This document shows positions 1 to 7,967 of a stretch of DNA of 45,059 nucleotides, in pieces. A program made the position numbers and the translations under genes. Each line of letters starts with the position of its first letter. The first letter of the stretch is position 1. The notes beneath the pieces are model-generated. The model was not told the DNA's origin. It saw only the letters and a list, made by a program, of their open reading frames with translations, and did no database searches. The DNA comes from a bacterium UBA2214 (GTDB taxonomy: Bacteria; Zhuqueibacterota; Zhuqueibacteria; Residuimicrobiales; Residuimicrobiaceae), in the NCBI GenBank assembly GCA_002327255.1, contig DCUM01000090.1, positions 19,513 to 64,571 on the forward strand, given 5' to 3'.

Positions 1-140
1 GCCCACTCAAAGATACGGATATCCGCCACGGTCAGTACGTGCAGATGGCTGGCGCATAATTTGCCCAACTCGATTCCATACGCAAGGACGGTATCCGTAT
101 AGGCGGACCCATCGACGGCTAGCATGATGCTCTTAAACAT
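1..140 (-). CDS. Universal stress protein (UspA family), N-terminal fragment
   Basis: The first 46 codons of a gene that runs off the left edge. The protein begins MFKSIMLAVDGS, the beta-1 strand and nucleotide-binding Asp of the Usp fold, and continues through a helix (YTDTVLAYGIELGK) into a second strand (HLHVLTVAD). A strong ribosome site, GGAGGA, lies 5 bases before the ATG at 140. It starts 42 bases after the gpsA stop on the same strand, so it may be co-transcribed with gpsA. Usp proteins are cytoplasmic and bind ATP or act in stress responses; the ATP-binding C-terminal motif that would tell these apart is outside the window. Confidence 0.85.
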   Translation of the reverse strand, partial: MFKSIMLAVDGSAYTDTVLAYGIELGKLCASHLHVLTVADIRIFEW

Positions 141-182
141 GGCGTCCTCCTTGCAATTTGGCAGAGAATCGTTTCAGAGGCA

Positions 183-1193
183 TCAAAACCATACTTCGGG
201 TTTGATCTCGCGATTCATGAGTTCTTCCAGTGCCGTACGAGGTTCCCGGCCTTCAAAAAGAATGTGGTACACTTGTTGGCAAATCGGCAATTCAACGCCG
301 AAGGCGTGGGACAAGGCGACTGCGGAGCGGCAGGTGCGAACGCCCTCCGCCACCATTTTCATGCTGTTCAGGACCTCGTCAAGTTTCCTGCCCAGTCCGA
401 GCTGTTCACCGAGATAGCGGTTACGGCTGTGGCGGCTCATGCAGGTGACGATGAGATCACCCATGCCGGACAGACCGGCAAAGGTCAATGGCTCGGCGCC
501 CAATTTTCTGCCGAGCCGGGCGATTTCCGCCAATCCACGGGGTTGCAGGGCGGCCTTGGAGTTATCGCCGAATCCCGCGCCATCGCAAATACCCGCAGCG
601 ATCGCGATGACATTCTTCAGGGCACCCCCCAACTCCACCCCGACGACATCCCTGCTGCGATAGAGGCGAAAGCTTTTGCTCACCAGCATTTTTTGCAGTG
701 AAGCGGCAATCTCTTCAGAGATCGCGGCGACGACCACAGCGGTGGGGATTTGCCGGCTCACCTCTTCGGCGTGACTCGGACCCGACAGCACGGCATAGTG
801 ATTTTGCGGCAAGCCCGGCAATTCCTCAGCAAAGACTTCCGACATCCGCATTTGCGTGCCGTTTTCGATCCCCTTGGCGCAGTTGACCATAATCGCTTGT
901 GGCGTTGGCACGATGGTGGCAACTTGACGCAGCACGCTGCGGACGATATGCGAAGGGACAACGAGCAGAATGACCTCCGCCTTATCGAGCGCCTGCTGCA
1001 AGTCGGCGGTGATGGTGATCCCCGCTGTGATGGGAACGCCGGGAAGCACGGAACTTCGCGTTCGTTCATGACGCAACCGTTCGGCTTCATCCGGATCGAA
1101 CTCCCAAAGCGCTACGCGATGGCCCAGACCAGAACAATAGTTTGCCAGGGCGATCCCCCATCCTCCGGCGCCCAGGACAGCAATCGTGTTCAC
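183..1193 (-). CDS. gpsA: Glycerol-3-phosphate dehydrogenase [NAD(P)+]
   Basis: Reduces dihydroxyacetone phosphate to sn-glycerol 3-phosphate in the cytoplasm, the first step toward phospholipids. Full family length at 336 residues. The N-terminal Rossmann loop reads GAGGWG (about residues 8-13). The catalytic-lysine segment GGALKNVIAIAAG is near residue 190 and the substrate segment SGMGDLIVTC near 245. The start is a GTG at 1193 with AAAGG about 11 bases upstream. It lies 18 bases after purM, and the UspA gene follows. All expected motifs are present. Confidence 0.97.
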   Translation of the reverse strand: MNTIAVLGAGGWGIALANYCSGLGHRVALWEFDPDEAERLRHERTRSSVLPGVPITAGITITADLQQALDKAEVILLVVPSHIVRSVLRQVATIVPTPQAIMVNCAKGIENGTQMRMSEVFAEELPGLPQNHYAVLSGPSHAEEVSRQIPTAVVVAAISEEIAASLQKMLVSKSFRLYRSRDVVGVELGGALKNVIAIAAGICDGAGFGDNSKAALQPRGLAEIARLGRKLGAEPLTFAGLSGMGDLIVTCMSRHSRNRYLGEQLGLGRKLDEVLNSMKMVAEGVRTCRSAVALSHAFGVELPICQQVYHILFEGREPRTALEELMNREIKPEVWF

Positions 1194-1211
1194 TGCAAAG
1201 TGCCTTTCTCT

Positions 1212-2216
1212 TTAACCGCGTACGCTTCCAATGACAAATGGTTCTTCTCCGCAATGTTGTAATGCGGATAGCACACGGGTGGCGCCCTCCTCCTGCACGA
1301 TAAAAATCAAACCGACACCGAGGTTGAAGACGCGCCGCATCTCCTCTTCGCTGATCTCACCGTATTGCTGGATGAGCCGGAACAACCGGGGCATTTCCCA
1401 GGCTGAATAATCGATGCACAACTTCAATCCCTGGCGCAGCAGACGGTTGGTGTTGCCTGCGATCCCACCGCCGGTGATGTGACTGATGCCGGCGAGTGCC
1501 GGATCGTTGCGAACCGTGCGGATGGACGTCTGGTAGCTTTTATGAACCCGGAGCAAGGCCTCCCCCCAGGTGGCGTCCAGTTCCTGCACCTTTTCGGAGA
1601 GCGAAACGCGCGCCTTCTCCAGCAGGACCTTGCGGGCGAGCGAATATCCGTTGGTGTGCAGGCCGGTGGAAGGCAGCGCAATCAGCACATCACCGGGACG
1701 GATGCGCGAGCCGTCGATGATATTCTCCCGATCCACAGCACCGATGATGGTGCCGGCGAGATCATACTCGCCAGGGGTATAGAATCCCGGCATCTCTGCC
1801 GTTTCCCCGCCGATGAGCGCACAGCCGTTCTCCCGGCAGGCCTTGGCCATGCCACCGACAATCTCCGCCATCACATCGGGCTCCAGTACCCCGAGGCCCA
1901 CGTAATCGAGAAAAAATAGCGGGTCCGCACCGCTGGTCATGATATCATTCACACAATGATTGACCAGATCCTGGCCTACGCTATCATGCTGGCGGAGTAA
2001 AAAGGCGATTTTCAATTTGGTGCCGACGCCATCAATGCTTGAAACGATGACGGGATGGGTGTATTTCTGCACATCCAGGGCATAGAAACCGGCGAAGAGA
2101 CCGATCTCCTTGATGACGCGCTCATTGAAGGTGCTTTTCGCCAGGGCCGCAATCTTTTGCGTGGCCTGTTCAGCCGCTTCCAGACTGACGCCGGCATGCT
2201 GATAGGTGATGCCCAC
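1212..2216 (-). CDS. purM: Phosphoribosylformylglycinamidine cyclo-ligase (AIR synthetase)
   Basis: Catalyses ATP-dependent closure of FGAM to aminoimidazole ribonucleotide in purine synthesis. At 334 residues it is close to the usual 340-350. Visible family motifs are SSIDGVGTKLKIA (near residue 60), IGGETAEMPGFY (near 135), LPSTGLHTNGYSLAR (near 180) and HITGGGIAGN (near 246). The start is a GTG at 2216 that directly abuts the TAA of the upstream DUF4416 gene, with GAGG in the end of that gene as ribosome site. This suggests translational coupling. No other pur genes are in the window. Confidence 0.97.
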   Translation of the reverse strand: MGITYQHAGVSLEAAEQATQKIAALAKSTFNERVIKEIGLFAGFYALDVQKYTHPVIVSSIDGVGTKLKIAFLLRQHDSVGQDLVNHCVNDIMTSGADPLFFLDYVGLGVLEPDVMAEIVGGMAKACRENGCALIGGETAEMPGFYTPGEYDLAGTIIGAVDRENIIDGSRIRPGDVLIALPSTGLHTNGYSLARKVLLEKARVSLSEKVQELDATWGEALLRVHKSYQTSIRTVRNDPALAGISHITGGGIAGNTNRLLRQGLKLCIDYSAWEMPRLFRLIQQYGEISEEEMRRVFNLGVGLIFIVQEEGATRVLSALQHCGEEPFVIGSVRG

Positions 2217-2738
2217 TTAGGTTCCTCTTTCCAAATAGTTTTTTCTGAGCAGGGTTAAAAATTCCAGGGTACTCTTTTCGAGATAGTCCGGATAAGTCCA
2301 GGGATTTGCCTGAAATCCTCCATGACGCCAGAAGAGTTGTACGTCCCCATAGATACCCCGTCCCAGATAGATGCGGTGACTGAAATTTTTTGTGGTTACC
2401 AGGATCAATTTTGCGGCTTCCAGATAACCCGGATCCAGATTGATACGCCGCTTGCCGCCGGCAGCATAACGCGCTTCGATCCGGTTCGTTGCCCATTTAA
2501 TCTCCACCGCATCCATGGGATCGATGAGACCATCGAAGGCCAGGATATATTTATGCAGGGGGGCCCCCATCTCGTCCTGGTAGTATTTTGTATGGTCGAA
2601 CAACAGGACAGGGCTCCGTTGCGAGCTCGGCCCGTAAAGCGCCAGCAGCTGATTGACGGCCAGCCGGCGGATGGCGTCATCCTGATAACAGACAGCACAG
2701 ATGAGCTGAACGGGTGCGGCGTTTCGGACGGTGCCCAT
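2217..2738 (-). CDS. DUF4416 family protein
   Basis: A 173-residue soluble protein matching the DUF4416 family by memory of its conserved stretches: a YYxxEMG segment near residue 53 (YYQDEMG), the segment RRINLDPGYL near 97, and a C-terminal region rich in aromatic residues (PWTYPDYLE). The family has no established biochemical role that I know of. It is often found near nucleotide or central-metabolism genes, and here it abuts purM with no gap. I see no clear Shine-Dalgarno before the ATG at 2738, so the exact start is less certain than the reading frame. Confidence 0.8.
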   Translation of the reverse strand: MGTVRNAAPVQLICAVCYQDDAIRRLAVNQLLALYGPSSQRSPVLLFDHTKYYQDEMGAPLHKYILAFDGLIDPMDAVEIKWATNRIEARYAAGGKRRINLDPGYLEAAKLILVTTKNFSHRIYLGRGIYGDVQLFWRHGGFQANPWTYPDYLEKSTLEFLTLLRKNYLERGT

Positions 2739-2777
2739 GGTGTACTCATAAAAAAGGGATAGCGGTCATCGTCATGA

Positions 2778-3428
2778 TCAGGGCTGTTTCGCTTTGCTGA
2801 TCTTCTTGAGAGAGGCCCCGCAGAGTGGACAGAACCGCCATTGCACATTGGGAAAAAGATGATTCAGATCGCTGCTGCACTGCATGATGAAAAGAGGTTC
2901 AAACTCGATGCGAACGGTCTTGCCATTTTCCTGATCCAACTGCAGGCGATACGCTCCGCGATCCGTTTTGCCGATGATGAAAACATCGGAAACTTCGGGC
3001 CTCTGAATACGTGAACGCGTCTCAAGGCCATTCCAGTCTTTGAGGAGGATATCAATTTCAATATCACTCCAATGCCGGTAGCCCGCCTCGTCCACATCGG
3101 GATATTGTCTGCGTTGAGCGGGTTCGATGAACTTTTTCCATTGCACGCGCCTGGGCCGGCATTGTACCTCGGCGACGCTGGCAAATGAGATGTGTTCTCC
3201 ATTTTCCAGCGGGAAATAACGCACCAGGGGATATTCGGAAGGCAAATAAGCGCCATAGCCCGCAAAAATGAACTCAATTTGAGCGTCTTTTACTGCGATG
3301 GCGGGCTTGCTGGAATCGGGATAGACTCTGGCATTGAAGACATAGGCTGCGGGGTCCTGTGCCTGACTGTTCAGGATTAAACCAACGCAGGCCGCAAAGA
3401 CCATGGCAAGGGTTCCTAATTGTTTCAT
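2778..3428 (-). CDS. Exported protein of unknown function
   Basis: A 216-residue protein that I do not recognise. The ATG at 3428 is preferred because GGAGG lies 8 bases before it and the protein then begins with a signal peptide: K at position 2, a hydrophobic core (LAMVFAACVGLIL) and a plausible cleavage near SQA-QD. An in-frame ATG eight codons earlier has no good ribosome site. The mature part has many charged and aromatic residues and no transmembrane segment. Near the C-terminus the stretch FCPLCGASLKK resembles one knuckle of a zinc ribbon or rubredoxin. It ends 39 bases before the DUF4416 gene. Confidence 0.75.
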   Translation of the reverse strand: MKQLGTLAMVFAACVGLILNSQAQDPAAYVFNARVYPDSSKPAIAVKDAQIEFIFAGYGAYLPSEYPLVRYFPLENGEHISFASVAEVQCRPRRVQWKKFIEPAQRRQYPDVDEAGYRHWSDIEIDILLKDWNGLETRSRIQRPEVSDVFIIGKTDRGAYRLQLDQENGKTVRIEFEPLFIMQCSSDLNHLFPNVQWRFCPLCGASLKKISKAKQP

Positions 3429-3530
3429 GGCGTCTGCCTCCTGATAATTCATTGCCGATGGGATGCGCGCTAGTATCAGTCAGGATATCCATTTAAATCT
3501 ATTAAATTTATTATAAAATATCAAGAAAAA

Positions 3531-3555
3531 AAAAGCCCTCGGGCAGAGGGCTTTT
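3531..3555 (-). terminator. Rho-independent terminator after gdhA
   Basis: A perfect 10-base-pair stem (3531-3540 with 3546-3555) and a 5-base loop, followed on the minus strand by an uninterrupted run of T. It begins 16 bases after the gdhA stop codon and closes that transcript before the exported-protein gene. Confidence 0.93.
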
Positions 3556-3571
3556 GGCAGAACCGGGAGCA

Positions 3572-4831
3572 TCACGGCCAGATGCCGCGCGCCTTGACGG
3601 CCTTGGCGACGCGATCGACTGCAATCATCATCGCCGCATTGCGCAGATCCTGTTTTTCTCTTTGGGCGAGCGTCCAGACCGCGTCAAAGGCATCAACTTC
3701 GACACGCTCGAGATTCTTGTTGACCTCCTCTTCTGTCCAGAAGAAAGACTGAATGCTCTGCACCCATTCAAAATAGGAAACGACCACGCCGCCGCTGTTT
3801 GCCAGGATGTCCGGCACGACGTGCTTGCCTTTTTTGATCAGAATACGCTCTGCGTCCGGCGTCGTCGGACCATTGGCGCCTTCAACGATGGCATATGCCT
3901 TGATTTTTTCGGCATTTTCGATCGTGATTTGTTTTTCCAGTGCCGCCGGCACCAGAACATCGACATCCAGTTGCAGCAGCTCTTCATTACTGATTTTGCT
4001 GATCCCCGCTGCAGAAAAGCCTTCAAGGAGTCTGTTCTTCGATGTGGTGCAGTAGGCGATCATATCGGCTATGGGCAATCCATTGGGGTTGTAATAAGCG
4101 CCGCTGACGTCACTTACGGCCATGATTTTACATCCTTCTTTCGAAAGCAAATCAGCACTGACCGAACCGACGTTGCCGAATCCTTGCACAGCCACGGTCG
4201 TTTTCTTTGGATCTTTATCGAGACGTTTCAACAGTTCAATGGTATTGAACATGACACCACGTCCGGTGGCTTCCCGGCGTCCCAGAGAGCCTCCGAGCTC
4301 GACGGATTTGCCGGTGACGATATCGAGAACGGTGCTGCCGCGCATCATGCTGACCGTATCCATGATCCAGCCCATGGTTTCAGAACTGGTATTGACGTCC
4401 GGCGCGGGGATGTCGCTGTGGGGTCCGATAATGGGCATAATGGCGACGGTGTAGCGGCGGGTCATCCGGCGTATTTCATTGTCCGACAATTTGGTCGGAT
4501 CGACCGTGATCCCGCCCTTGCCACCGCCGTAGGGAATGTTCACCACGGCGCATTTCCAGGTCATCCAGGTGGAAAGCGCCTTGACTTCATCCAGCGTGAC
4601 ATTCTGATGATAGCGGATACCGCCCTTGCAGGGACCGCGGGCGCTTGAATGCTGAACGCGATGTCCGGTGAAGACTTCGATGTTGCCATCATCCATGACC
4701 ACGGGCAGAGAGACCGTCAATTCTCTCTCCGGATGGCTGAGAACTCGAAGTATGTTATCGTCGAGTTTCAAGAGCTTTGCAGCCGAGTTGAGCTGCTCAA
4801 GCGCCATGGCGAATACACTGCCTTTTTCCAT
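3572..4831 (-). CDS. gdhA: Glutamate dehydrogenase (Glu/Leu/Phe/Val dehydrogenase family)
   Basis: Interconverts glutamate and 2-oxoglutarate plus ammonia with NAD(P). The protein is 419 residues. The N-terminal domain has the substrate segment GPCKGGIRYHQ (near residue 70) and the active-site signature PYGGGKGGITVDP (near 105-117) with the catalytic lysine. The C-terminal Rossmann domain has VQGFGNVGS near residue 215. The ATG at 4831 is chosen over the in-frame ATG at 4843 because GGAGAG lies just before the former and nothing before the latter. It has its own terminator and a roughly 290-base leader, so it is probably a single-gene transcript. Cofactor preference cannot be settled by eye. 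Confidence 0.95.
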   Translation of the reverse strand: MEKGSVFAMALEQLNSAAKLLKLDDNILRVLSHPERELTVSLPVVMDDGNIEVFTGHRVQHSSARGPCKGGIRYHQNVTLDEVKALSTWMTWKCAVVNIPYGGGKGGITVDPTKLSDNEIRRMTRRYTVAIMPIIGPHSDIPAPDVNTSSETMGWIMDTVSMMRGSTVLDIVTGKSVELGGSLGRREATGRGVMFNTIELLKRLDKDPKKTTVAVQGFGNVGSVSADLLSKEGCKIMAVSDVSGAYYNPNGLPIADMIAYCTTSKNRLLEGFSAAGISKISNEELLQLDVDVLVPAALEKQITIENAEKIKAYAIVEGANGPTTPDAERILIKKGKHVVPDILANSGGVVVSYFEWVQSIQSFFWTEEEVNKNLERVEVDAFDAVWTLAQREKQDLRNAAMMIAVDRVAKAVKARGIWP

Positions 4832-4907
4832 AGTTCTCTCCATGCTTTTACAGACAGCTGTTACGGTTATTGATTATGGGTTTAGTGATGATCGTATTGC
4901 AATAAAA

Positions 4908-4939
4908 AAAGCCCTCATCAAATATACGATAAGGGCTTT
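4908..4939 (-). terminator. Terminator-like hairpin in the gdhA leader (attenuator or upstream terminator)
   Basis: Arms AAAGCCCT (4908-4915) and AGGGCTTT (4932-4939) pair perfectly over 8 base pairs around a 16-base loop. On the minus strand this is followed by a run of seven T. It lies about 225 bases after the hslR stop and about 75 bases before gdhA. It either ends the hslR transcript or acts as a conditional attenuator of gdhA. The sequence alone does not decide. Confidence 0.7.
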
Positions 4940-5115
4940 GAATCATTTAACTTTATACTGCCACTGCATCTTCAAAGAGCAAGCACAGCTTTCGAGTGGC
5001 TGGCAAATTTCATGTGCATCTGGTTTTATGAGCGGGTAGTGTAACTGCATAAGAAAATGGGTGCTGCCTTATGGACGATTAAAACGTAATTAAAATTGTT
5101 CTCAAAACGCTTGTT

Positions 5116-5144
5116 AATTTATATATTTAAACAATCAATGTCAA
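5116..5144 (-). promoter_or_regulatory. Candidate sigma-70 promoter for gdhA
   Basis: On the minus strand TTGACA (5144-5139) is followed either by TATAAA (5123-5118, spacer 15) or TAAATT (5121-5116, spacer 17). The -35 element is perfect, but the region is AT-rich, so a chance match is possible. A transcript from here would read through the 4908-4939 hairpin before gdhA. Confidence 0.45.
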
Positions 5145-5163
5145 GAAATAAAATGTCATTCGC

Positions 5164-5598
5164 TCAGCGCCACGGATTGGTATTTTTGCGCAGGTACTCG
5201 ATACGGCGTCGTTCTTTTTTGGTTGGTCTACCCTTGTATTTCGGTTTTGCCTGTTTGACCGCCTGGGCGAAAAGCTGCAAAAGTTCTTTCTCTTCCGGGC
5301 TGGTCTCGCGCTCCTGCAACTCATAGAGTTCTCTGGCCAGGGTCCCTGACAGGCTGCGCTGACACAATTTCAGCACCTTCAACTCGATATAGTTACCCCC
5401 GCCATGACGAATGGTCATCCTGTCGCCGGGCCTGATCTCTTTGGCGGGTTTGGCAACCTGTCCATTGACTTTGACACGGCGCTCGTCGCATGCCGCGGTG
5501 GCGAGCGCACGGGTCTTGAAAAGCCGGGCAATTTTCAACCATTTATCGAGGCGCTGCGATTCCATGGCGATGACAGCGTTCGCGCTATCCCGGGTCAT
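5164..5598 (-). CDS. hslR: S4-domain RNA-binding protein (Hsp15/HslR-like)
   Basis: A 144-residue basic protein. The S4 fold occupies about residues 14-75: RLDKWLKIARLFKTR, then CDERRVKVNGQVAKPAKEIRPGD, the typical RNA-binding helix pair and turn. The C-terminus is strongly basic (KPKYKGRPTKKERRR). Hsp15 in Escherichia coli binds 50S subunits carrying a stalled nascent chain; the same role is inferred here. The ATG at 5598 has GGAG 7 bases upstream, whereas the internal ATG at codon 12 has none. It lies between ptb and gdhA with gaps of more than 200 bases on both sides. Confidence 0.85.
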   Translation of the reverse strand: MTRDSANAVIAMESQRLDKWLKIARLFKTRALATAACDERRVKVNGQVAKPAKEIRPGDRMTIRHGGGNYIELKVLKLCQRSLSGTLARELYELQERETSPEEKELLQLFAQAVKQAKPKYKGRPTKKERRRIEYLRKNTNPWR

Positions 5599-5639
5599 TG
5601 CTGCTCCTGTGGGAGGAGGTCCTCCCCCTGTTTTTTATT

Positions 5640-5666
5640 CGGCCGGCTCTTTCCGTTTTCCGGCCG
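5640..5666. other. GC-rich hairpin in the ptb-hslR spacer
   Basis: A perfect 7-base-pair inverted repeat, CGGCCGG (5640-5646) and CCGGCCG (5660-5666), in the 236-base spacer between ptb and hslR. No T run follows on either strand, so it is not a clear rho-independent terminator. Nearby, at 5605-5625, a C-rich stretch on the minus strand could pair with the hslR ribosome site. No gene is visible in the spacer. Confidence 0.4.
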
Positions 5667-5834
5667 CTGCCCATGAGATTCTCGTACTGCCGCATCCGGC
5701 TCTTCTCCGTTACCTCGGCGAGGCCCTGCAAAGGGCATCAAAAGGCATTCATCGCGAAGAATCGGCGTGCCAAGCACCTTCGGGAATGGCCTGTTTTTGC
5801 AGGCGCAACCGTTTCGCGTCAAAGCCGGCCTTCA

Positions 5835-6749
5835 TCACTGCGACAGATTCAGTACCAGTTTGCCCAATGCGATGGAGAGCAGCTTGCTGTCGGCGCTGTC
5901 GGCGCGGGAAGGTATTAAAACGGGCGCGGCCGATCCCATGATGACATGGCCGAGACGCAAGTTGGCAAAATAGGTTGTCGATTTGGCCAGGATGTTGGCC
6001 GATTCGATGTCGGGGCAGAGAAGAATGTCTGCATGTCCGGCCACTGGGGAGACAATGCCTTTGGTCCTGGCGGCGGTTTCGGACAGAGCGTTATCCAGTG
6101 CGAGCGGACCATCGATGAGGCAGCCCTTGATCTGGCCGCGTTGATTCATTTTCGTCAGGATGGCGGCATCCTGGGTGCTGATGAGATTGGGATGGACCGT
6201 TTCGACGGCCGAGAGAACGGCAATCTTTGGCATCTCGATGCCCAGGGCATGCGCGACAACCACGGCATTTTCGATCAACTCTATTTTCTGCTTCAAATCC
6301 GGCTTGAGGGTCACCCCGCCATCGGTGATGATCATCAAACGCTTGCCGAGGTGTTCGGGTGTTTCAAAAAGGAAAACATCGCTGAGCAGGCGGTTGGTGC
6401 GCAAGCCTTTCTCTCCATCCAGGACTGCTTTGAGCAGCGCCGAAGTTTTAATCTTGCCCTTGAGAAGTATTTGCGTCTGGCCATTACGGATTGACGCCAC
6501 CGCCGCTTGTGCGGCCAGGGTATCTTCCTCCAGGTCATGAATCGCAAAGGGTACGTCTTCTCCGGTCAGTTCCTTGTATAGCGAGCGAATGCTATCTTCA
6601 TGGCCAAACAGGATCCCGTCCGCTATTTCTTTTTGGTACGCTTCGGCCATGGCCGTCAACGCCGCTTCATCTGCCGCGGCCGCGATCGCGACCGTTACCC
6701 TGGGGGTATGACGGGCTTGTTGGATCAGGTCGTCAAAATGGGTGATCAT
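5835..6749 (-). CDS. ptb: Phosphate butyryltransferase (phosphotransacylase)
   Basis: A 304-residue member of the phosphate acetyl/butyryltransferase family, cytoplasmic, exchanging CoA for phosphate on butyryl- or a similar short acyl-CoA. Family segments visible are GHEDSI near residue 49, LLKGKIKTSALLKAVLD near 100, FLFETP near 127, and the C-terminal GHADILLCPDIESANIL followed by GSAAPVLIPSRAD. The ATG at 6749 has GTAGGAG 5-6 bases before it. The longer frame to 6815 would add an unlikely N-terminus. It follows buk by 84 bases, the classic pair for making ATP from acyl-CoA. Branched-chain acyl-CoA is an equally possible substrate. Confidence 0.92.
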   Translation of the reverse strand: MITHFDDLIQQARHTPRVTVAIAAAADEAALTAMAEAYQKEIADGILFGHEDSIRSLYKELTGEDVPFAIHDLEEDTLAAQAAVASIRNGQTQILLKGKIKTSALLKAVLDGEKGLRTNRLLSDVFLFETPEHLGKRLMIITDGGVTLKPDLKQKIELIENAVVVAHALGIEMPKIAVLSAVETVHPNLISTQDAAILTKMNQRGQIKGCLIDGPLALDNALSETAARTKGIVSPVAGHADILLCPDIESANILAKSTTYFANLRLGHVIMGSAAPVLIPSRADSADSKLLSIALGKLVLNLSQ

Positions 6750-6833
6750 GTTTACTCCTACGGTGTCAGCTGTTTTGCACCCTGACAGGAGGCGTTTGCC
6801 TGCCATTTTTGCCATGCTGCGATGCGATCCGTC

Positions 6834-7910
6834 TTAATAATCGCATGCGTTTTCCTGTCCAGAGAGAACCCGCAACACCCCGGCGGCCATCGCTTCCATT
6901 TCCAGCTCGCCGGCGAATATCCTGACGGGTGCGATGAATGCCACGCGTTCCTTGATCCAATCGATCAGATGTCTGGAATGTGCCAGTCCGCCGGTGATCA
7001 TGATGCCGTGCACCTGACCGTTGAGGACACTGGCCATCGCGGCGATCTCTTTGGCGATTTGGTAGGCCATGGCTTGATAGACCTCGGCCGCTTTGGCATC
7101 GCCGTTTTCGATGCGGCTTTCGACTTCTTGGGCGTCTTTGGTGCCGAGATAGGCGGCCAATCCCCCCCTGCCCATGACGAATTGCTTCATTTCGGTTTTA
7201 CTGTATTCACCGGAAAAACAGAGATCGATGAAGGGCTGCAGCGGGAGTCCGCCGCTGCGTTCCGGAGAGAAAGGGCCATCGCTGGAGGCGTCATTGACAT
7301 CGATGATGCGGCTGCCGCGGAGCGGAGCAATCGAGATCCCGCCCCCGAGATGTGCGACGATGAGGTTCGTGGTGAAGGGATCCAGCCCCATCGCCTCCGC
7401 GCCCCAGATGGCTGTGGCGCGCAGATTGAGGGCATGCGAGAGCGCTTTGCGTTCGATGCGCGGGTGTCCGGAGTAACGCGCCAGCGGCTCGAACTCATCG
7501 ACGGAGACGGGATCGACCACATAACTCGCGCAACTGTAGAGACGGGCGATCTCATGCGCCAGGGCGCAGCCGAGATTTGAGATGTGATCGCCCTGAACGC
7601 CACGGCGCGCATCCTCGATCATGTTGGCGCCAATTTTATAGGTGCCGCGGCGCAGGGGCTTGAGCAGTCCACCCCGCCCGACAACGGCCGTCAACGCAAA
7701 GGCTTTGAGGTTTTGCCGGTTGAGAAACTGAATGATGAGATCGAGCCGATAATCATACTGCTCCCAATTAGTCTGGAAGCGCGCCAGTTCCTCTTTGGAA
7801 TGGCTGAGGCTCTCCCCGGCACCCCGGTTTGCGCCGTTGAAAAGTGCGACTTTGGTCGAGGTCGATCCCGGATTGATCACCAGGATCAATGGAGCGGCAC
7901 TCTCGTTCAT
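6834..7910 (-). CDS. buk: Butyrate kinase (acetokinase family)
   Basis: Converts butyryl phosphate (or a branched-chain analogue) plus ADP to the acid plus ATP. Length is 358 residues, normal for Buk and shorter than acetate kinase. The N-terminal family signature VINPGSTSTKVALF is at about residues 11-24. The ATP-site segments VAHLGGGISIAPLRG (near 182) and MITGGLAHS (near 300) are intact. The ATG at 7910 follows AGGAGATATTC; the apparent earlier start is a TTG inside that ribosome site. It is separated from the upstream hydA by a hairpin at 7929-7960 and is followed by ptb. Confidence 0.94.
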   Translation of the reverse strand: MNESAAPLILVINPGSTSTKVALFNGANRGAGESLSHSKEELARFQTNWEQYDYRLDLIIQFLNRQNLKAFALTAVVGRGGLLKPLRRGTYKIGANMIEDARRGVQGDHISNLGCALAHEIARLYSCASYVVDPVSVDEFEPLARYSGHPRIERKALSHALNLRATAIWGAEAMGLDPFTTNLIVAHLGGGISIAPLRGSRIIDVNDASSDGPFSPERSGGLPLQPFIDLCFSGEYSKTEMKQFVMGRGGLAAYLGTKDAQEVESRIENGDAKAAEVYQAMAYQIAKEIAAMASVLNGQVHGIMITGGLAHSRHLIDWIKERVAFIAPVRIFAGELEMEAMAAGVLRVLSGQENACDY

Positions 7911-7928
7911 GAATATCTCCTGCAAAGA

Positions 7929-7960
7929 GAGCCTCCCGGGATATAACGCCCGGGAGGCTC
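7929..7960 (-). terminator. Strong hairpin between hydA (set 1) and buk
   Basis: A perfect 12-base-pair stem, GAGCCTCCCGGG (7929-7940) with CCCGGGAGGCTC (7949-7960), and an 8-base loop, 7 bases after the hydA stop. On the minus strand only a short mixed pyrimidine stretch follows, so it may be a weak terminator, a 3' stabilising element or a partial-readthrough site. The buk ribosome site is about 8 bases beyond it. Confidence 0.7.
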
Positions 7961-7967
7961 GATGAGA

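Larger units (their letters stand above)
4832..5163. other. Long gdhA leader, no coding sequence
   Basis: A 332-base AT-rich stretch between the Hsp15-like gene and gdhA. I find no convincing reading frame. It holds a sigma-70-like promoter candidate near 5116-5144 and a terminator-like hairpin at 4908-4939, both oriented toward gdhA. Confidence 0.6.

Noticed and set aside
5753..5772. Sigma-54-like TGGCACG on the minus strand before hslR
   Set aside because: The -24 half is perfect but the -12 half reads TTCTT, and GG-N10 leads to CT rather than GC.
5595..5822. 75-residue minus-strand frame between ptb and hslR
   Set aside because: Biased composition, no ribosome site, overlaps the hslR start; the spacer looks non-coding.
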